A DNA stretch of 64,000 nt, taken from the NCBI RefSeq assembly GCF_037975245.1, contig NC_092565.1, forward strand, positions 16,721,999 through 16,785,998. The letters run 5' to 3'. This DNA comes from Apostichopus japonicus (lineage: Eukaryota > Echinodermata > Holothuroidea > Aspidochirotida > Stichopodidae). A program made the translations under genes and the position numbers. Shown here piece by piece: positions 41,001 to 55,200 of this stretch. The notes under the pieces are model-generated. The model saw only the letters and a list, made by a program, of their open reading frames with translations, searched no databases and had not been told where the DNA came from. The stretch's first letter is position 1; the number at the start of each line of letters is the position of its first letter.

Positions 41001-43184
41001 ATTTACCTGCACTTGTTTGATACTATAAGTCTGACAAGTACTGCAGTCTGATCACTTGCACTTCTGTCTTGAATCTCATATGCAAGTTAGACTAAACCTT
41101 GATCAATTTGAGCCCTAGAAGAATTAAAGCAGACATAAGACCCAAGTTTAGCCAAATGTCTTTTGATTTATATGACAGAGATTTTTGTGAAGGCCAACTC
41201 ACCCAAACAGCTAAGAAATATCTTGTTCTGGTTTGGAGATATCCTACTTCCAAATCTACTCTGGCAGCAGTCATTTTGTAAGTTATTTGTTTAAGGGTGT
41301 GAGGACTCGTGCACAAAGAAACGTCTCATGCCGGTTATCTGATCTAGTTTCGAATGAGGTGTAACAGAAGTGTTAGACACCACCATAGATCCCAGAAAAT
41401 ACGCACACAGCTTGCTACTCTCGGTAATTAGACACTAGTGTACAGTCCGTACATACAGCTGCGGTCAATACCCACAGCACATTGTACAAACGATACAGCA
41501 ATGGACATCTCAGGTCCAGCTAAAGATAACAAGGTATCACGTTTCATTACTGTCTGCAGTTTGTAGCGACAAGCAGAAAACTTCACTTGCAAGCAACCGA
41601 AAGTTACCTTTTTCAGAGCACGGCACGCGGTTTGGGGAGAGTCTTCAATGCCTTTAAGGTCATAGTGCCACTACGATCTGAAGGTATATAGTTAAAAGTG
41701 TTGACACTGAAACCAATACCATTATTAGGTCATATTAAGGGCTTCAATATGTTAGATTCAGCATTTGCAAAACCCATCTCCATTGCAAGAAATAAACAAG
41801 GCACAATGATGTCATATTAAGACTTGATAAAGTACAGGCTTGTGTATGAAGGAACTCGATGTCTGTGGTATCTCTCAAATGGAATAAGATTTTGCGAAGT
41901 TGTTTGGGGAAGATGTTCATGATAGTTATATCTACGACATAGACCAACAATGATAGTTGGGTTTGTGTCTCCTTGCTGTGGAGGATATGGTGAGTGGGGG
42001 GGGGGGCGGTGGGGAGATTTGTTCATGGCAGTTATAACTATGACATAGACTTACAATAATGGTTGGGTTTGTGTCTCCTTGCTGTGGAGGATGGGGTGAG
42101 TGGGGGGGGGGGGTGGGAGGGATTTGTTTATGGCAGTTATAACTATGACAAAGACTTACAATAATGGTTGGGTTTGTGTCTCCTTGCTGTGGAGGATGGG
42201 ATGAATATGGGGGGGGGCGGGTGGATTTGTTCATGACTGTTATCTCTATGACAAAGACCAACAATGATGTTTGTGTCTCCTTGCTGCAGAAGATAGGGTG
42301 AGTATGGGGGGGGGGGGGGTTGTTCATGACAGTTATCTCTATGACAGACCAATAGTGACGTCTCTTTTAATGTTCAAGGCCCAGACTTTTGGCGCACGTT
42401 TTCAATGTTCTGTAAAACATGTATCATAATGTACATACAGATGATACAGTGTGTAATCAATAACTGATGCTGGTACAGTATGTGTTTACATGTATGATGC
42501 TGTCAGATAACAGACCACTTGAAATTTGATCCTGTTTCTCAGCAAAAGCATTAAATGTCTAATTTGTTTTTTTCTTCTTCTGGCAACTTTGGTATTACCT
42601 TTCCAGCTAAATGCAGCCCACAACCTGTGATAGATATCACCTTTCATTACACATGCATATTATTTGCAATATGACAAACAAGGAAATATGACAAACTACA
42701 TAAAGCAGGGTCATCACAGACAACAGCTTGGTGATGTAAGGTTAGAGCTGTTTGAAGAAAGAAATTTGTCCTGGTATGCTGTTTTTCAAATCAATTACTT
42801 CCTTTGTTGGGAAACTGACAACTGGCAAAGGCTCACCAAGGAAAGCGGCTGGACTGTTTAGACTAACACACAGATTATTAGTACAGTAGGTTAGCTCCTC
42901 AGATGCAACACAAAACTCAATGTGCAAAAATAAGAATGTCTATGGTATCAAACCATGCATTCCAAAGCCTCAAGAACAAATGGGATGGAATGTCATCCAA
43001 GTGTGGGAGAGGGGAGGATAAGGGCAAGATGGGAGGAGGAGAAAGAGGATGAGGAAGAGGATGAGGATGAGGATGAGGATGAGAAGAGGATGAGGATGAG
43101 AAGAGGATGAGGATGAGGACGATTAGGAGGAGGAGGAAGAGGAGGAGGAGGAGGAGGAGGGGGGGAGGAGGAGGAGGAGGAGGA

Positions 43185-43215
<31 letters not shown>

Positions 43216-46200
43216 GAGGAGGAGGAGGAGGAGGAGGAGGAGGAGGAGGAGGAGGAGGAGGAGGAGGAGGAGGAGGAGGAGGAGGAGGAGGAGGAGGAGG
43301 AGGAGGAGGAGGAGGATAGAGCTGTTCACAAACAAATGGGGTGGAATGTCATCCAAGTGTACTCTGTTGTTCATTTGAAATCAAATTAAGAGAACAGGGT
43401 TTGGTTGAGATATTATGATTCATAAACCAATGGATTAACATGACCATTTAGTTCATACCGTGACCTCCCAAATAAGATATTTATGAGCTTTTAGCTTTAC
43501 TTTGGAAAGATTAAGTTTGCAACATATCCAAGCTTTAAACTTTTAAACCAAAAGTGTAACAACATAGTTTATAGATCATTACAATATAAGTTACAGTAGC
43601 ATAAACAAACTAAGTTTTCTTATCTTTCAAATGTAAGTAATGAAACTTTTGACACTTCCCTTTTCCTGTTCAGGGCAACTGCAAAAATGAGATCTTCCAG
43701 TGAACAGTGATCAAATTATCCATAATTGCATATTTACATTCAAGAAGCTGGCAAAATATGATAACATAATTACCTCATTTCCACTTCCAGTCATATTAAA
43801 ATTACTTATTACGATATTAAATGACACAGGTCGACAGGAAATTAAGGAAACAGTAACTACCTAATTTCAGGGAGAAACTTTATATGAACACTGTATCGCA
43901 TCACAAAATGTTTCATGCAAAGTGAGCAACTTTCTATACTTAAGTGTACAGATACTGTATATACAGGAACTATAGTATTCAACGAGAGGACAAACTTTGG
44001 AGCCTTCGAAAATGCTACACAAAATATTCCCTGCCAAAACTGGGAATACTGTAATTAACTTAAAGTAATCTCATCTGAAATAATTTCTAATTGGTACTAA
44101 TTGGTACAATGGATGATGATGAATGCAAATAAGAATGAACAAAATGGCTACACACTGGTATAGTACTTAAACTATGTAGACACTCATATGGAGCATATCA
44201 CCATATGGATCATATCTAACATTTTGTTAACCTTTCACCTCAGTACTATAGAGCTCTTAAAATTAATGATGGACAGTGTACCTTGTAAGTTAATGTTATG
44301 TGACTCAATTTATCAGGTTCTGTGCAGAATACAATATATCTGTTCAAACAAGTGTTTTATGAGCTCTACTGCACACTGGTATAGAACTTAAACTATAAAA
44401 GACACTCTGAATATGGAGCATATCACCATGGCTTTACCAATATTATATAGTTGTGTCATAATGAGGTTGCTGAGTGCAGGGTCAAGGCCATCAAAACAAA
44501 GGAACCAATGAATTATGAAATATGCTATTCTGCCTTAAGAGTCTAAACGAATGTAGGCCTACCAATGGTAACAAACTTTTTACTAATTCCTGGCCTGCAA
44601 GCTTGTCCTCACACATGGGAGACTATATACTGTACACTTAACATTAAACCAGGAACAGAAACATGCAATGACTAACAAAACCTGTACTGTACATGGTTAA
44701 GATTGAATAGAACTGAGAACTCCACAATAATGGTAAAAAAATGTTTGCAGGTTGCCTTGGTAAATTTGGGAAGAGGGAAATGGTCAACAGCATAAATGCA
44801 AAGATAGCATTATAAATAGGAAGTAAATGAATGAGAGAAGACAGGTTTCAATTGGGATTAAACATGCCGGAACCATTATTGCATACAGTGCATTTAATAT
44901 CTGGCCATATATACTATATAATGCTACAGGCAATAAATAACTGGGTGTGGTAATTACTAATTAGAAGACCCTTTATTGTTTCCTGATCAAGCCTCCCTCA
45001 CTCCAGAATATAAGACAAGTGGGTGGTCTGATATATACTAGCGTACATGTCTGTCACTTATTCTTCAGAAGCTTTACTCTCGTTCTACAGTCTTATTATT
45101 AATCGTCTGTGAACCTGTAAAACACCGTCTTTGAATCGATACTTCAACTGTTAAGTTCTAGGTTGCGCTACATGTTATTTTCATTTTGGCAAATGCTGTA
45201 CCTTACTCTGTTGATTACTCATCTAAACATTAAACTAAACACAATTTCATTAAAGGTAATTTGAGCTCAAATGCCAGGGAAAGCCATCTCATTCACTTTG
45301 ATATTGCAAAATGCACCAGCTGGTAAAATGTCAACTTTTGTAAATTCACATCTCTGTGATAAAAGAAGCCATTTGGAAGGGGGCTTTCATCTCTCAAATG
45401 TTGACGATTTGCCAGCAGTCAACAAAGATGAAGTAAATATTCCTTTCAGAGACAATGCAGCAAAAATCTTTAGCAAGAGTGTAAACGTTGAGAAAAGACG
45501 ACTTACCTCAAACCATTACAAGTACTCAATGCAACTTTGGATGAATTATGTCCCCTGACTCCACCTTGGTAATAACAGTGGTGCTGTGAAGAGGGAAATG
45601 AAGACAGTGCATGACGATTACCAGTTCATAGACTAAGACTATAGGGTAAATCAGAATTGTATGCAGGGAATCATTTATCCGGCATGGCATCACAAAATGG
45701 TCAAATTGCCCTACAAGTGTGAAGACCTGTAGCAATTTTTTCAACAGAGCAACCATATTATCTTATCAGAGACAAACTTCAGAGATTTCAAAACTGCTAC
45801 ACAAAAGTTCAACAATAAATTATTCCCTGGACTACGTATTCAGTAGGAGGCAGATAACTTAAGGTGGTGGTGAAAAAGGGGGTGGGAAATGGGTGAGGTT
45901 GGACATTGGGATTAAATCATTTTATTTATGACGATGACAGTACTTTAGCTAGCTGTCCTGTCCGTACAGCTCTCAAAAAGGAAGTGCCAGTCAAGCTAGC
46001 TGCCTCAGTTAACTTACAGTGAATGAGTCTCCTATAATGTTTTACATTCTACCATATTGTGGAAGTACAGCACACATGGTTGACTTCTGTCAATATTTTT
46101 ACAGAGTTAATTCATATACGAATTTCATGGTGTCTGAAATCTCCATATGAACTTTTACTGCCACATGCATCCATGTCGTCTTTGATATAATAACCCATTC

Positions 46201-49200
46201 ATATTTTTTTCTCAATTTGAAATTTTGTTAACAGACAGTATCTTATTGGTAAGAAAATGTTAAGTATGAAAAAGAACAAAAAATATGAACATAAGGTACA
46301 CAGCCTGGATCAACTGCAGAAGGTGAGACAGATAATTTCATGTATAGGCAGGCATATTGGCAACTGTTTGGTTTGCCTATTTGATCACTGAGGCAAAAAT
46401 GGGTATGTCAGAATGATGTCACTGGCAGTTGGCCAGTTTGAAACCTTATCAAAACATTACATCCCTGATTGAGATTAATTAATTCTCAACCTTGTCTGGC
46501 ATTCTTGATGTTGTACTGTACTATAAAAGCAAACGCTCATTATAGCCTAGGGTTAAGCTTCAATATATAGGTACATATACAGTAGGAGAAGAGAGTTACT
46601 ATATGGATGCCATAAATACTTCAGCCTACAGTGCAGTAGAAATCACAGAAAGAGTAAATAGGATAGAGAGTGATGTTTAAAGAGTGGGTGAAACGGAAAT
46701 ATTTATATAAATCATCGTTTTCTATACACACGTAGTTTTCCTATGGTATCCAAATTTTTGTCAAACGAAGCTTGCATCCCCGAGGAATATATGATCAAAA
46801 ATTCGAGGGTAATTAAAACTTTCTCAAAATTGTTGTATATATACGGTAATGCGGTGTGACATCAGTCGAGGAACTCAGCTCACTTCCGAGACGCTATGTT
46901 AACATTCTTGAATATCTGAGACAACACTTTGCAGTGCTCTGTAGTCATTGAGATTTGGAGTTTTGTTTTTACGTAAATTTATCTCATAACTGTTAAAATG
47001 CCGAGCGGATGTGTTGTTTCAGGTTGCTCCACCACAAATGAAGACGGATTTCACCTGCACGCTTTTCCAAAAAATGACAGAAATCGAAGAATTTGGACAT
47101 GACTCGACATGCCTATACTATTGCCATATTACTTGTTATGACCATAGCCCAGGCCTCCTTGATGCAGCAAATGACGAATTTTTTGTACTGGTTACCTAAT
47201 ATTTTGCACAAAACTTAAAGCCAGTTGGTTTTAGAACAATCAATACTAGATCTGCAATTTTTCTTTTGAGGTAAAGCTGGCATTGTGTTATGATTTTACG
47301 TAACAGTTGGATGATACAATTACACGGGCTAGCCTGTTATACAACGTCTGTTAGTTAGGTCTAGACAGTGAGGCGATTTGTTTCAAATATTAGGGGGGAC
47401 ATTTGCTTAGGAACAGGCGCGTAACAACTTTCATCCCCAAAATACTATCAAAGCGGAGCGCCACCATTGGTTGGCGCGCAGCGTACAAGAAAATTTCTGT
47501 TTTTGATAGCCCCCCAGATCACCGGAAATGGCACTTCTCGGGCTTGAAAAAGACCAACCAGATGTACACTTTTGCCTGAGAACCAATTTTTTCCCAATAG
47601 TTTTTTTTCATTCATAACTTTTTTCAAGATTGTCACTAGTCACACATCATGTTTGACCTCATCGCATCTCCTGTGGATTATTGCTTTTGTAGGTAATTCT
47701 ACGTAGCGGCCCACAATACCCGTCAGCCCGACTTTTCAAGGTTTTAATCCCATTATTTGTTCAGAATTTGAATAATAAATTCACTTCACTTCAAATCATA
47801 CCCATAATGTTGCACAAAACTTCATCTATAGACAACCAATATAGAAAAACCCCCTTCAACCCCTAACAGACCGGTCAAAATTGCACAAGTAGAGGGAAGT
47901 ATGATGAAGAATGTTGGTAAGGGAATTTTCGAAAATTCAGACACGGTTAATTTATTGGTATACAACAAATATTAAAACCTCTTATAACAGCTACTTTAAA
48001 ACTTCGATATCATAAAATAAATACAAAAAATATGCTCAAGGGGGGGCGGTCTCCCCCTTCGCCCCCCCTGGCTACGCGCCTGCGGTTAGAAATCTTGTAG
48101 GAAACAGGCTAAATGGAAACCCAGTGAACCCATATGGTTGTGGATCATAATCATAATAAACAGATCTTATATAGCGTTATAATAAGTTATAATAAAGTCT
48201 CGCCGCTTTACAAAAGAAAGTGAAAGGTATGTACACAATATACAATAAGAGTAAACATAACAATTATCACAATGAAAACAGGTGTGTCTTCAATACAGTT
48301 TTGAACATCTCCACAGACATGACCTTCTTTATGTTGAGTGGGAGTTTATTCCAAAAGAGGGTTGAGGAGTACTGGAAAGATCGCTGGCCATGAGATTTAG
48401 TGGACACAGGGTCTGTAGAGAGCAAAGATTGGGTGCTAGAGCGCAGACGGCAAGTTGGGGTATAACTTTGAACAAGTTCACCAAAGTAGTGTGGCGCAGT
48501 ACCATGAATACATTTAAAGGTTAAAAGGATTACCTTGTAAGTTTGACAGGTAGCCAATGAAAGTCATGAAAGTATGGGGGTTATGTGAGAGACAGGGCTA
48601 GTGCGAGTGATCAGCCTGGCAGCAGAGTTTTGAATGCGTTGCAAATTAGCCAGTTGACTATCAGGAAGACCAAAGAGCACACTATTGCAGTAGTCCAAGC
48701 ATGATGTAATAAAAGCATGGACAAGTCCCTTGGCTGTTTGATTGTTCAAAAAACGAAGAATTTTACCAATCTTATGAAGAACGAGAAATGCAGCCCGGTA
48801 GATATCATTTACATGACACTCCATGTTCAGATTTTTGTCAAATATGTGAAACAGGTGCAATCGAGGCATGTGCAACTCTAACAAGAGGGATAGAAGTGAC
48901 AGATCTCATGATTGTACGTTCCTGCTTTTCAATGTGTCCAGGTTAAAAAATGTTGTGAATTGTATCAGACTCATTAACTAATTAAAAACTGCTCCACAGT
49001 GACAATTATTGCAGAAGATTGACTCAAGTTTTATAGAAACATAGGACGCTCTCATTCTGTACAGCATAAAAAGCACTGAAAATGAGCTAAAACAGTCTTG
49101 TACAGAGAAAAATATCAATATTCCTGTTTTCTTAGTGTACATTCATTTGGTGAGACTTTCCTCTGTTTGCATGCGAAACCAAAGCATACAATTCCACCTT

Positions 49201-52200
49201 TGTGTTGTCTACCAATCTCCATGCATGCTTGTTTTCCTTGAGTCTTTACCATAATACAGACAACTGAAGACTAAAGTTAGCCCTATTGTGTACTTCAGGT
49301 GAACTGTGTAACTATCAGTACAGTCACTTTCATGGACCAACACAAGACTGCTATTGTATTGTAATATGTGAAGTCATAGTGGTGGTTTTACAAACACACA
49401 CTATACACATAATGGATGAGGACACAACTCCTTTTCAAAAGGTTGTTTTGTACAACCATACTGTAGCCCATCGATGAGATCATTGTCCACTTTCAACAAA
49501 GTTCATATTGTTAAACCTAAAGAGCACCATTTGATATACAGTAATATGAATATGTGGTTCCATATTTCGGAAGGTATCCTTCATGATTATTTGTTAACAA
49601 AGCACCCTTTAAGATGACAGTCATGAAAGATATTCATGTTTGGCTCGTTAATGGTATTAAAGATCATTGGTGTTACCTTCGAATACTGAGAAATGCAAAG
49701 AGTGCTCTTTTGAAGGTCTGTTCACATTATTTTCAGACAGGCAGCGAAAGCAACAGGGTTTCTTATAGATCTCCCAAAGCTTGCTTTACATACCAAGTAC
49801 AGTATAGAAAGCACATTCAAACTTTACTTTGAGTTATCGTCTTAAAAAGATTGAAGACTTGGACAAGTTTAACTAGTGAACTTTGACACACACATGACAT
49901 ACACATGTTAACCCCCCCCGCCCCCAAACTTTCTGGTTTGGGCAACATGTACGATCGAACGGTGATACTAACCTGTCTCTTATTCATAAACAACCCGTTC
50001 TACCTAGCCTACAAACTGGTAACTTTCTTGCACTGTGCCCCCAATGACCCACACTCTATGAGATCACTGCTCTCTCATGTTTTTGCCCATCACCACCGCG
50101 TTGATTCCTTTTGGCTTCACAGCAGCGAAACAAAAATCTCAACAAATTTCTAAATTCTAGATGTCATGTATGGTATCCATTGAAACTACAATAGAAACAC
50201 ATCTGTGATGGTTTAAATACTTTCCCAGTATGAAATCTTTCAGTTCTTTGTTGTCATAGATAACACATTAGAGTTTATCTCTAAATACTGTAATAAGGCA
50301 AAGTATTTTCTGTTTATTCAGAAAGTAAAAATTACAGTGTTCAGAAGTCTTCCATTGATGTCATGCATAAACTTTCTAAAAGTCCAGTGCCGTAAAACTG
50401 ATTAACATTCTAACAACACATACCATTGTAGAAACAGCATAACTGATACTTTTTACTTTTGGCCTTTCCAATAATCTCTTTAAGTACTCTAGGAAGCCAA
50501 TACGCCACTTAACCAGCATCTGGTTCTTGTCATCCAAACGTTCTAATTGAACAATTCCCACAGGAGGTGAAACTTTTACAAAATTTTGATCTGTTGGGCT
50601 TTGACTGCTTTCATTGACCCAGAATTCTCTTCCAAAATAACTATAATAACTATCTAATATTTTCTGATTTGCTTAAAATACAGAGATATGTAATTGACAA
50701 AGTAACTCAGATTACAATATCTTAAAATACTTCCCTTGGTTGTACACTATGCATTTAAGACACATTGGCATTTTAACTTGTACTTCCAGTAAGAAGTAAG
50801 AATTATGTTTGCCACCAATGTAAATCAGGGCATTACTGTAACTCACAAGTCTGGGACTATTCAGGATAACCTGGTTTAATGGTATATACAGTAGTCTGGT
50901 CATCTGAGACGACCAAATGTCTGTTCGGACTTGTAACCAAAATCAGCTAGATAGAGCCGGTTGACCCACGGATGACTAGTTGTTTACATCAAATTCAAAT
51001 TCCATTGTAATTATAAAATGTCCCCAAATAGGTTCAATAATAAATTGCTATCACCGACAATGCTTTTCACCAACCTACACATCCTCTCCTACAATGTAAT
51101 GTTCCTGCTGGTCACTGCTCTCTGCTACTTTTGTTTTGGACAACCGAATGTGACATTCAAACAACCAAAATTTAAGACCCTGTTGTCCGAGGGGAAAACC
51201 AGATAAAATTCTTTTGCCCAGCATATTTGTGTATAAATCACGGGTGTGAAACCCATTGTAGCTATAAATAATATTTGTTCTTCAAAGCATATGTATACAT
51301 GTATATACAATTACATGGAATTATCGTTAATCACTGATCAGCAATACTTAAAGCCTAAAGTTACATTTCTCAAATGATCATTTATGTTGTACTGTACAGA
51401 AAGTACAAAATATCATATAAATTTGTCATCAAAATCATGACAGGAGGCATAAAATTGGGCTTGAAATTTGTCAAAGATTGTAATGGAAACAATAAAACAT
51501 TGAAATAAAATTGTGGGATGCAAAATTTTCCTTGGGGGATGCAAAATATTTGTGTTGGATGACATGGTTAATACCTTATGACTGGACATAGCTCACTAAT
51601 TGTAACCACGTACAGTAAATCACTATACATGTATATTAATGAGGTGTTTCAGATACTGTGTTGAAATGAATATCAGATGGCTTGTTGAAAGTGACACATC
51701 ATGGCGAATGTAGCTCTATGTTCTTTGAAACATCGACACCAAATACCTGTGATCTTGGGCAATCTTTTATGGTGCAAAAGTTACTGTAGCACATAGTTGA
51801 GCTATATCTAACTCAACGCATATTAACTTTATAAATTCACTAATGTTGAAAAACAAAAGACCTTGGAAAGAGGAAAAAGAATTAGTGATATGACCAGAAA
51901 GAGGTAAAACTTTCAAAGAAAATGGATAATGGGGATAAAAGTTAAACACTTGGAATGTATGTACATTTATGTACATGTGTATATTTCAGATTGAGGGTAT
52001 AACTTCTGTCAATGAACTAAATGCTGTTCAAACGGGAGGACATATAGTCAGATTTTAGTCAGCAAATGAAGCTCTGGACTAGAAAAAAAAAAGAGTATTT
52101 CCTGTATTAGTCTTATCATGGGGTCACATGGTGCTGACTCCAGTAGAATACCTTGGAGAGTGGTTAACCGACAATTTGGCACGCTCTGGTTTCCACGAAA

Positions 52201-55200
52201 GGATTGGATTTCTTCCGATTGTGCTCAACAATGCAGGAAATAAAGCCAAAAGCGCTCTCTCCGTCCCTGGAAGGCGATCAGCCCATAATTAGGTATGGTA
52301 TAGTACAATTGCAGAATGAGACAATTGAGATGAATAAGTCATGGCTGCTTTTTCCAAGAGAAATTGAAAAGTGCGAGACGATGATACAGTGTACTGTACT
52401 TCAGTGGTACTGTTGAACACTATATGGTGTAACGTCAATAAACATATTTCTACTGTAACATATTGACACAATTACATTAATGTCTGACAGATCATAACTG
52501 TTAATTTGTTAACTGTATGCAGTTTTAAAGATTGGGCAAAAATATACTCAAACTTTACAGTCTGTCTTTTTTGTATCGTATACATAGTATAATATACAAT
52601 ATATGTTTGCCCGGATTCTTTGTTCAGTGTCGCATATTTCACACAATTATATATTTCCCCAAATATTATTGAAAATTTATATGATAAATTGTGTAGAATT
52701 GAAACAGGGGAGAGGTAAGAGGGTTAACTCTATGTAACCCCCAACTGTAGATATACTGTAAGTATGCAGAAATGTAGTGCAAGCATTATTTCTAGGTCAA
52801 CCGTGATAAAACAGCGCATGTACAGGTAGGATTACCAATTGCAACACAGCACTCCCTGGTTTGGAAACTTCAGCTGGATAACATGATTAGTCATTTGTAA
52901 AGATACTTGCATGAATCTTCAAACTTAGGAGGGTAAATTGCAACAAAGGAAACCACATTTTTTATCATTATAATACCACCCTTATAGTAGTGTACTAAGT
53001 ACCAATAACCTGGTACAGTACTCAAGGGTTGGAAACTGTGAAGTTATTTCTACACATGATCTTCTACTGACCTGAAAGTATAATGAGAGTAAATTGCAAC
53101 ACACACAACTGAATCTTACTTAGCTACACCTGCACTTCCTCCTGTATGTAGTGGTGTTCTGTACCAAGTCCCAGTTGCATGTCAGTAAATGCAGCTACTG
53201 TAGATACCATGTAACAATTTATAAACATACAGTTTGCATGTTGGGAATAACAACAAAATGCAATTCAAAATGGGCAAATTGCATCACAAATGCAACACTG
53301 TAGAGCTGTACATACAGTATGTAAAGCACTGTTGTACAAACTGAAAGATAGTACTCTCAGAATTTGATGAGTACCAAAAATTGCATTAATCACATTAAAA
53401 GGAAAAGTGAGCCATGCATGCTTTTCTACTTTCGTAAACTTTACATATTTCCTTGTGCATCATTGCACAGTTAGATTATAAATGTCATCTTCCCTGAAAT
53501 GTTGTCATATAGTACGGTTAACTACATGACTCTGCAGTGTGGCTCTGTGACCATGTATGGTGTTTCCTGTCTCATAACCAGAAATGTCAACACCTACACT
53601 CATAAGAACAAGGAATATTGCCAATGCATATTCATGAACCAATAAACCTGGAAGTTCAGTAGGAGTAATATTATTAGATTCATAATGTAAAATGTTGAAG
53701 TAAAGCACCGTATACAACTGCAGTACACAACTCACTTTACGAACAACTTACAAGAAAAGGTCCTTGTTTGAGTCATCGGGTATATAATTATAATATATAC
53801 CTTATGACTCAAACAAGGAACTTTTCTTGTAAGTTGTTCGTCAATATGCTGGATAATCACATTTAATCGTCACCATCAGAGTATTTTTGCCTTTCATTTG
53901 AGACATGTAAATGTCATATTGGAACCACACCTTCTATGTCTGAAAATAATACAGAGGATCAGCATCTCTAGGAAAGTACTTTTGGAAAACTGCTTTAGCA
54001 CACTTAAAATTTGGGGCCAATGCTGATGACCTTTAACCTTGCATGTTCCTATGGGAACACATCCAGCTGCTTGACCACTTACACAAGTAGTGTGAGATTA
54101 AGTTACCAAATGTTAAATATGAAAACAAAGTTGCATATTTTCTTAATTCCCAAGAGCTTAAGACAAACTTTTAGGCCACCTTTCCAATTGTAGTATCTTT
54201 TCATATCATATATCAATGTCCCTTAGAATGTTTACATTAAAGAGAGTAAGAAAGTAGAAAAATGCATTTACCAAAAATTTAAAAGCAGTATTACAAATTT
54301 GGTCGTTGGCTGGCAGGAAATTTGACCAAAAACCTTGAAACATTGTCCAAGTAATGTTTAGGGAAAGCAATTGTTCAACCTCTTTTAACACTCAAGGATT
54401 CGCAAATAAATGTTTTCCACTCTGTCTGCCTAGTATGTCACACATGCAAGTTTGAAGGTTTGAACTGACCCAAACAAAAACTGATCCAAATAGCAAAACA
54501 GATTGCAAAATCATGTAGCATTTTGGTTTTTCTATATCATTATAATCTGTGAATTTGAGCACGATGAGTTTATAAGCCATAGAATTGCAGACCAATTCAC
54601 TGTGCAATACTTACAGTTGCCCACAGACCTGTTCTGAGTAACTGTGTGCTGTTAGTATGCTTCAGCTTGTAAAGGGATACAGTAGTCCAGTAACTGAGGA
54701 TGGCTGATCAATAAAAATGCTGGAAATGTCCTGCATCTATTGGTCAAAACCTAATCCTTATATAGCATGTTGTATCGGGACGAAGATTTGAATTTTACAA
54801 ATTACGGCAATTCATTTGGAAACATTTCTGGTTTTCTTTATAATATAATTTATATTATTTTTTTTTAATTTAACCCTTGAATTATTTCCAGAGGAAAATG
54901 GTATGTCTATACAGTTGCATTTTGATGACATTCTAAATGCAGAGAACTTTGACAGGTAAACAAACATTCCTAATGTACCACATTTAAAGACAAGTGAACA
55001 AGGAGATTATAATAGAAAAGTAATTCTTCTGCAGAAAATTTGTCAGAGACCACCCTCCTGTGATCTACTACTCACAGGGAAGAACCTGAGGGTTTAGCCT
55101 GCCAAAATAAGTTCCATTCAATCAAGCTTATCTTTATAGTTAGGGATACCATATTGAGATGGGGGTTTTCAACTACCAGTGTGGAATATTTTTATTTCCC

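Larger units (their letters stand above)
37825..45506. other. Intron 5, 7.7 kb
   Basis: Dominated by tandem repeats (39760-40165, 41925-42355, 43036-43316, 44150-44432, listed separately). One minus-strand reading of 80 codons without stops lies at 41428-41670; I do not recognise it. The remainder shows nothing. Confidence 0.5.

Noticed and set aside
41817-42352. Pro-rich, HSYN-repeating minus-strand frames
   Set aside because: They follow the tandem repeat unit and its C-runs; no splice or start context.
43107-43374. Poly-Gly and poly-Leu open frames
   Set aside because: By-products of the GGA microsatellite.
53156-53230. Reading with LTCNWDL as a possible prodomain STCxGL exon
   Set aside because: Stop codons and no matching splice phase.
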